Notes under the pieces: generated by a model | What the model saw: the letters and a program-made list of their open reading frames with translations, nothing else | Told to the model about the DNA's origin: nothing | Databases searched by the model: none | Assembly (NCBI GenBank): GCA_013399875.1 | Contig: VXAZ01000953.1 | Span: 675,336 to 739,335, forward strand | DNA: 64,000 bases | Direction of reading: 5' to 3' | Origin: Gymnorhina tibicen | Lineage: Eukaryota > Chordata > Aves > Passeriformes > Artamidae | Translations under genes and position numbers: made by a program | Shown: positions 50,601 through 59,600 of the stretch, piece by piece | Position numbering within the stretch: the stretch's first letter is position 1 | How the letters are laid out: the number at the start of each line of letters is the position of its first letter

Positions 50601-53600
50601 CGGACACAGAGCAGCAACCTCTCCGCTGCATGTGCCTGCCCTGCCCAGCAGCACCAAAGTGCCCATGCTCAGTGAGTGTGAGGAGCCAGCAGAGAGCTGC
50701 CATAGCCATGCCAAATTCTCTGGGAAGGTCCTCATCCACAAGTTTTATTCTGGAAGCTGGAAGGCAGTGCACTGTTGAGTACAGCTCTTGCAGGTGGCAT
50801 GGTGTGAGCACATAGTGCATGGTCGAGTCCTGCTGGGGCCCAAGGGCTCCTCCCTCTGGGTGCTTCACAGCACCATGGGCACAGTGCAGGCACAGCTGTA
50901 GCCCAGCAGTTTCTCTAAATGGCGAAGCATTGTTGAGGGAAAAATTCTGCTTTTGGGGTCTAAAGTATCTCTTTCCATTTTGCTGGGGATAAGTGGAAAA
51001 AAGGGGCTTGAATTTCTTTGTCTGCTGCTTTTCTTTCCTTTGGGTAGGCAGGGAGTTGCAGTAGAGAGGCAGGTTTTGCGTCAAACCCCAGAGGGTTTGA
51101 GTATATTCCAAAAACATGCCAGATCACATGTTTGGGATTCAGCCACTGCAAGGCACCGTTTTCAATTACACTTGAATATATGTATCTATTTTCCTGGAAT
51201 TGTGTGATTTTGTGAAAATAATAGTGTAACAGAAGACTGTTACAATCCTTGATTTCTTTCTAAACAAAACTTCAGATGAGAATTTCAGCTAACCATCTCT
51301 GTAAAGAGCCCTTTAAAACAAAGGCAGAAGATGCCAGCACAGGAACACAATAGGGCAAGCTTAAATAAAAACCAAAGATGCCAAAAGCATCCCCAGACTA
51401 TTGGCTCTGGTTGTCTGCCAAGAAGAGATTTATTCCCCAATGGTGTATCATGTAACTATGAATTCTGCTTGCGATCTTAACTCGCAGCCTTGGAGTTTGT
51501 CCATATTTGATTTGTTTTTCAGCGCTTCACCTGGAAGGGGCCACGGGGCAGTGAAGGTCACCGTGGGTCACTGCAGTTTGCAGTAATATGTTTTCAGTGT
51601 AGTCCAAATTCTCAGCTGGAGACTCTTTCTTGGGATGCTTAAGGATTGTGTGGGAAGGAATTAGTCCCAATAACCCTTAAACTTGTTTAGAAAGAGTCTC
51701 TTTCTATCCAAGATCCTTAGGATCAAGTTATATAATGATCTGGTTTTGACATTTCTGACTGGAAAAGCATGTGTGTGGAGAGGGAAGGAATCAATTCAGC
51801 AACAAAAGAAAAGGCTCTTTGTGTAGAAGATGCCTGTAAGGAAAGTTAGACCTACTGACAGGAGACCTACATTTGTACTGGGCAAGGTTCTGCTTCTTCT
51901 CTAGTAGAAAATACCTATGAATGTCTCTTTTTACCCTGTTCCTACACTTCCCCTAAAGTGCTTGCAGGCGTCTCAGTAGCCTGCAAGGAATCAGATGGCA
52001 TGCAGCACTTATTTTGGTTTCTTAAGAATTTGTCTTTTTCTTTGCTGGATATGAGCAGCCTTTAGGGCTCCCCTCCCTGGCCTCACAAGTTTGCAGGCTC
52101 AGGAATAAAAATAAAACGAGGCAGGCATTAATCAGTCAGTGTCAAACGCTTGGAGAAGATGAATGATAGAGCAGAGTCTTGGCATTTCCGTTCTGTTGCA
52201 TTGCCTGCATTACTAATGCTCCTTTCGGCACCGGGTCATTTCAGTGTCCTGCCTATTTGCCTGCAAAAATATTATCTTTGCAGCTGGGGAGAAGGAGGAA
52301 GGTCGCCCCTTCCCTCCCCCTCTGCATGGGGCATCAGGGCAGCACCAAAAAACAAACTGTGTTTCCAAGCCTTTCTGAGGGCTATGGCCATACAAGGTCT
52401 CTTACCTGCAGAAACCTGTGCTCCAGCATTATGGTTCTTCATTTCAGCCCCAGAGTGCCAGGGGTGAGGATGCATAAAGCTCGGTAAAACAAAGTTCTGT
52501 CTGGGTACCTCATCCCATGGAAATGGCCAGCACCTAAACGAGCAGCTCAGCAGCTTGGCTGCAGGAGAGATTTGGCTCCTAAAGCAGCTCAGTCCTGTGG
52601 CTAATGCTGTATCTTGTGGGGCACGCCGGCTCCAGAGATTTACACATATTGAGGGAACACATCAGAGGGAACCAGAGGACAGAACAGGGCTGACTGAACC
52701 CTGGGGTAAAGAAAACACTCTGGGGCTTAGGTGAGTGTCCTGCTTATACCTGAATTGCTTTGCAAAATCAGGCTGGAAACATCTCCTTCCTTTGCAGAGA
52801 GGGAAGGGAAGGTAGATGTGGTTGGCACACAGCTTAACTAATAAAGTTTCTGAGCTCAGTGCCCACAAGAAGCCCAGACCCACCCCCAGCTCTGCAACGC
52901 CTGCACTGGTCTCTCAGCAGGTCACCAACGCCTCCGACAGCTGGGCAGTGAGGGATGTCCCAGCCTCGCAGCACCGCCTGACCCTCACCAGGCTGGACCC
53001 TGGGAGCCTCTACGAGGTGGAGATGGCTGCTCACAACTGTGCCGGCGAGGGACAGACGGCCATGGTCACCTTCCGCACCGGTAAAGGGCAGACCTTCCCC
53101 TGGGTTCCCCTCTGCTCTTAGTCAGGGGAGGGCCCCTCTGAAACATCCTGTCCCAGCCCTGAGGCACAAGGCACGAGCCTAAGGACAATGGGAGTGTTTC
53201 TTCTCTGGAAATCCATCTGCCCTCCGCTTAGAGCAACTGTCAGAAGGGAAAGTGGAGGGTAGGATGGGGAAAATTCCAACCCATCCTCTGTGTGGGTTGG
53301 AATAAGTCCCTTCTTCTATTGGTGTCATAGTTGAACACTTGCAGAACTGTACAAAATGGGTCTAGATAAATGTCAAGAGGTTGTTTAATCCATCCTCTGC
53401 CTGGAGACAGGATCACCATGGGGAGGTGATCCTGTCTTAAAAAGCTTCTCCTGCACTGAAGGAAACTCCAAGCCTTCCCATGCAGTCTGCTGGGTGCTGA
53501 GCTATCTTTGGCAACAAAAGGATGTTCCAAATGACCATGCTAAGTGCCCCTGTCCTGTGGCTGTTTTTTGTGTCTCCAGAATGACCTTCCCCATAGTGGT

Positions 53601-56600
53601 GAGCTTGCTCACATCTCCCCCCAGGCTCCCGTCTTGTGCTAATTACTACCTTCTCAGGCAGAAATCTAGCAACACTTCAAGAAAACCAATTAAAAGTTGT
53701 AGAAAATTAAATATGAAGGGGATCTATGAACAAATCTGCCTGTTTAGCTTTAGTTCCTGCCAGCAGGCTGAGTGCTTTGAGCCTGTAGGGCTGTTAGAGT
53801 CCAGGAAGTACTTACCTCCGCATCCTGTCTGGGAATATTTGCTTTCCTCATCACAGCAAAAGTTAATTCAGAGAGTGCATCTCTGCTCTCTGTTACTGAT
53901 GCCAGCTCTCCCTTCTGCACAGGCCGGCGCCCAAAACCAGAGATTGTTGCCAGCAAAGAGCAGCAGATCCAGAGGGATGACCCAGGCACGAGCACTCAGA
54001 GCAGTAACCAGGCCGACAACAGCCGTCTGTCCCGTAAGGCCCTCCCTGACCTGGCAACGGGGAGGGTGAGGGGTGCTGGGTCTCTTGAGCGTGGCAGTGG
54101 CCAGGCCGTGCTGGGGGTGAAGTCTGTGCTGGGTAAATCAAGGCTGCAATGCTGGATGGGTCGTTTCTAGCTCCTGACAAAGAGAGGTCCTTCTTGGACA
54201 CCCCTGCTACTGCCCTTGGCAGACAGTTCTGGAGAGCAGGCAAATACCGCTGCCTGGCCCCACCTTTAATGCAAGCACTTCCAGCAACTCTCTGTCTCTT
54301 ACTGAGTTCCACTCGGAGGGTTCAGAAAGCCTTGTCTTGGAGTCTGTGTACGTGTGGGCACAGAACAACAAACTCTGCTGCACCAGGGATGCTGATGGAA
54401 TGTGAGGGAGGAATGGGAACCAAGTCCCTGCATGTCCTGGCATCCTCCTCTCTCAGCCAAGCCCTGGCAAGGGGCAATTAGTTCTCATTCTAGGGGTGCA
54501 GAGTGCTGCATTTGGGTATCTTGCTGCACTGGAGAAACATCAGATCCTTACTGGTAAATCCAGTTTGTTGTTTCCCACCTCGTCTCTATCATCACTATTG
54601 CCATTATCATTTCTGTGAAATTCTCTCCTTCAATCCTAATCCTCTTGAGAAGTCCCATCCTTCAGTCTCCCCCATACTCATTCATTTGTTGCCTTTATTT
54701 TCATATCCATAGCTCCGTTCATCCCTTTCCCTCCCATCTTTTGATCGTTTTTCTGTCAAATTGCATTTCCACAGTTCAGAACTTTTCCTTATTTCCTTCT
54801 CAGCTGTTTCTTCTCAATCTCTTCTGTTTCCATCTCCTACACTTGGTTGTCCCCAGCATGTCTCCCCCTGCTCACAGCTTCCACATCACCTAGGCTTTTT
54901 GCTCCATCTCCAGCCCTGCATCCACCCCTCTCACTGCTCTCCCTCCCATGATGGGTGATCACACCTTAAACCTTGTCTCATCCTACTTGAGCTGGGAGTG
55001 GAAAAGGAGCAAGATGCAAGCAGGAGTAAAAGGTGCTTGCAGGCACAAACTGAAAGGAGCGAGGATTTAGGGGTGCCAGCTCTAATGAAGAGACAGAAGG
55101 AAGAGAGCATTCAGGATTTACAGAGCATGTGGGTGGGTGCAATTCAGGTAGTCCTTCACCCACGTACCTCTGAGCTACAGGATCTTCGACACAGGGTGAG
55201 AAGAATATGTTTCATGTCCTGATGTCCTTCTGGGTCCCTTGCAGCTCCAGAGGCACCGGACCGTCCAACCATCTCCATGGCATCAGAGACATCTGTGTAC
55301 GTGACCTGGATCCCCCGTGGGAATGGCGGGTTCCCCATCCAATCTTTCCGTGTGGAGTATAAGAAATTGAAGAAGTTGGGAGACTGGGTCCTGGCCACCA
55401 GTGACATTCCTCCCTCTCGCCTCTCTGTGGAAATCCCAGGCCTGGAGAAAGGTAGGCAGGTGCTCTCCTCCCTGCTTCCTGGAGGTCTGTAGGAAAGCTG
55501 CAGGGTCCCTGTAGGATGGTTAACCATCTGTCACATCCTGCTCAGCCCTGGCATGCATGAGCAAAACAAAGCTTCCCTGACTCCCGCCTTAGGTGCGTGG
55601 GGAAAAAGCTGTAGATGCTTTTCCAATTTCTCCAGCTGCAAAGACCAGCATAGGTTTGACCTCCCTTGGGGAGGCTTAGGCATGCTTTTCTGTATTACAG
55701 GATACAGTTACTAAAGGCATTTGGTTTTGCCATTTATGAGACAGGACAGAACTTTCCTTAGCCACAGGCGAGACAGATGGGCACACAAATCCCATTGCAC
55801 TTCACATGAGAAAAGATTGCATCACTGAGCTGGACAGCTTAAAAGGGGAACATAACTACCCCAAACAAAAGACCAATAAAATGAAGTTTGGGTAAAAATA
55901 ACTTAAGCTTTGAGCTTTGAACTGATGTTTATGTACTTAATTCCCATGTAGTAAGAATGCCTTTCCATACCTGCTTTCAGGTCAGGATATCCTTTCAGGC
56001 ATTTCTTAACCCCCTACACACCTTCCAAGACTGCTATCTGACCTTTGGACCATCCAGACAAGAATTGGGGAAGGAAATAAAAGCAGGCTCCACCTAGGAC
56101 ATGGCTGAAATGCAGCCATTCAGTGTTTGTACTTCCATGACAAGCTCCCTGTAGGCTCTCTGCCTTCTGGAGATGTAGCCCTTCTTCAGTGTCAGGGCCG
56201 TGCTGACAGTAGAAATCTTGGAAGACTCCAATCCCCGCAACGCTTTTATTTCCCATTTTCCCCATAGGCACATCCTATAAGTTCCGTGTGCGGGCGCTGA
56301 ACATCCTGGGAGAGAGCGAGCCCAGCGCGGCGTCCCGGCCGTACGTGGTGTCCGGGTACAGCAACCGCGTCTACGAGCGCCCCGTGGCGGGGCCCTACAT
56401 CACCTTCACGGACGCCATCAACGAGACCACCATCATGCTCAAGTGGATGGTAAGGTTTGTAGGGGTGGGCAGCGCTGCAGGGGCAGGAACCAGGTGTGTG
56501 GGTGCTCCTTGCCCAGCTTACACCTCCTCCAGGTTACCACACTGGAGCCTGCCACCAGCACAAATGGAGCTGGGATCCAATAGCTGCCTCTGCCGAAGGA

Positions 56601-59600
56601 GGACTGGGCTTGGGACACGTAGAAGGGCGGGAAGTCAGAGAGCCTAGGAAACCCTTTCCATCTGAATCCAACATTGCGTACAGGAAGATTTCCGTGGGTA
56701 ACTCCGGGATCTTGACCATTTTGTTCAACAAGTACAGTTCAACAATGCACGGGGTGGCTGCTTGCTCTCCTGGCCAAATTCCTGGAATCCATTAGCACCT
56801 CTCTCTGTTGTAGTATTTTCCAGCAGATACATCCTTCACTCTTATTTGCTGGGTAACAATCCTAAATGCTGATAATCATTTACAGCAGTCCACTCCAGAG
56901 GATATTTAGCAGTGGGTGGGATCTTCTGGATCACAAACCCAGATCCAAGTGCTTTCAACAGCTTAGAGCTTATTCAGAGGGATGCGCTGCTCTCCTTTCC
57001 TAGTTGCTTCTAGCTAGAAATTGCCACACACCTGCTGTTCATATAAACTCAAACAGTAGCTGATAAAATACTGGGTGAAAGACAGCAAGAACACATGGAG
57101 CTGGGACAGTCCTGCCCAGAGTGTGGGGGAGGAAGAGAGCTGTCTTGAGAAACACAAGGCTCCTGCAGTGACCAGTTCATGGAAAGACCTAATTTGTCTA
57201 GAAGCCGTGAGCCTACCGGAGTCAAGGTGATGGTGTGCTTGCCCATGCCCAGCTGAGTCACTGTTGTTGAGGAATTTTTTTCTCTGAATCATTGGCTGTG
57301 GCTGCTGAGAGGGAGCAGAGCACTGGATGCCTGGAGTGACAGGTCCAGATTGTCTGTTACCTGAGAGAAGCAAAGCTTTAGAGTAGAAAGTAGCACTGAG
57401 CTTTTGTAGGGAAGCCCTTATTGTGCAAACCAGTGGCAACACGAGGAAGATCCCTCTGCTAGGTTTTGTTCCTGTCCCATCCCATTTATCCCACCTGCTC
57501 CTCACCTAGTACAATACCAAGCATGGACATCTCTGCTAATTTCTGCTCTCCCTCCCATCCTCTGCAGTACATCCCAGCCAGTAACAACAACACTCCCATC
57601 CATGGATTTTACATCTACTACCGCCCCACTGACAGTGACAATGACAGTGACTACAAGAAGGACGTGGTGGAAGGTAGGAGAAATTGAGAGACTGGTCCCA
57701 GCCGCTGGTTCCTACTGGAAGACAGCACAGCCAAAAGGAGTCCTGTGCACAAAAGGCAGCGGCTGTCCAGGCTACTTTACCTGGCACTGCTGCAGAGCTG
57801 GGCCAGCTGCCTGTTCCCTGAGGAAGTTAAGAGCTCCATGTGTTTGTTCCCTCCTCAGGAGATCGGTACTGGCACTCCATCAGCCACCTGCAGCCAGAGA
57901 CCTCATATGACATTAAGATGCAGTGCTTCAATGAGGGAGGTGAAAGCGAGTTCAGCAACGTGATGATCTGTGAAACCAAAGGTAAGCGGCTTCCCCGGGC
58001 AGCTCTGGGAGCACAACCTGCTGCCTTCTCTGCCTGCAGCTGTCAGAGCACAGCAGGGCAGGAACCAGCCCTGCCTGACAGAGCGTCACCTGAGCTCCAG
58101 TGAAGTGGTGGAGGCAGCACTGGGGAGAAGAGAGACACAGGGTCATCCATGCTGTAGATCAGTATGTGACCTGTCTGTGTACTCACAGATCCCTTGTGCA
58201 GAGTCCGTTGCTGTCCCTCAGAGTAGCCTTTTGTTTTCCTATCAGGTGGTGACTGGAAGCAGAAGGGCTAACTTTCCCTTGCTGTGCTGAACTCCTGTGT
58301 TGTGTTAGAAGCAGGCCCCATGTTATCTTCCAAGCAGCTGCACTGTCATGACAGGAACAGCATTAAGTCCAAGTGTGTGCTTTGGAGAAGCTCTTTTGGT
58401 TTTGCTTTTGCTTGAGCAGTCCAAGAGCAGACCTGGCAGACCTGTGAGCCAAGCACAGAGGCCTTGTCTGTACTGCCATATGCATCAGCCTAGGAATCCT
58501 GTCATCCAGGAGTGCTTCTTTAAAGCCACCATACAAGTCTGGCCACTCCACAGCAGCATAAACATCCCTGGCTTGGGCTGCTACGCCATCTGCTTTGTCT
58601 CTGTCTAACGTTCTCTCTTTCTTCCTTCCACAGCTCGCAAGTCTCTTGGTCTGCCAGGTCGTCTTCCACCCGCCACAGTGCCCCCTCAGCAGCGTCCCCC
58701 GCTCAGTGGTGGGCACAGTGGCCTGGGGACAGGAGCCATGGTGGCCCGTTCCAGCGACTTGCCATACTTGATTGTAGGCGTTGTGCTGGGCTCCATCGTA
58801 CTCCTCATTGTGGCTTTCATCCCCTTTTGCCTTTGGAGAGCCTGGTCGAAGCAGAGTAAGGGTTGTTTCTTGAGGTCTGATTTACAGTATATGGTTTGCC
58901 TGGAGATTAAATCTGACCCTGGGTGTAGTTGCATCAAACACTCAAAATGTGAGGGAACTCTGGGAAGCAGGGAAGGGGTGGGCAGAGGGCAAGTCTCAGA
59001 TGTCCTGTGGAATTCCATAAAGACAAAGGCCACTGTCTGTCCCTTGTCCTGCTTGCCTTGTTGCAAAGGAACCTCTGGGACTAGGGACAAAGGGGCACTA
59101 CATTTGCAGTTGTGTGGGGCTCCTTTCCACCATTTGTCTCCAAGAGTACTTTGGGTGCCAAAATAGCTGCCTGATAGGACAGCCTAACCGTATACATGCT
59201 GAGCTTCAACAAGCTTGACTTCACCTCTCATTTTGCCTCAGACTTTCTTTTCCTTCCTTCTGCAGAGCAAACCATTGACATGAGCTTCCCAGGAGCTGGG
59301 CTGCTGGTGTCATCCTGCCAGTACACCATGGTGCCTCTGAGAGGCATCTCTGCTCCTCAGGCCAATGGACATCCCTTTGTTAATGGGCAGCCCTATGCCA
59401 GCAGGGCACATCTGAATGGCATCTGCCCCTCTGCAGGAGTGGGGTATGCAAGCACCAAGCCCCGAGATTACAGCCCCGATGAAGTGCCACAGGTGAGTCC
59501 ACACCGGGGATCAAGAGCTGGTTTGTCATGAGCTGGAGGCCATGCTTGCAGTGAGAGGGCTTCTCCAGACATGGCTGGCACACTTTGCAGCATGTAGAAG

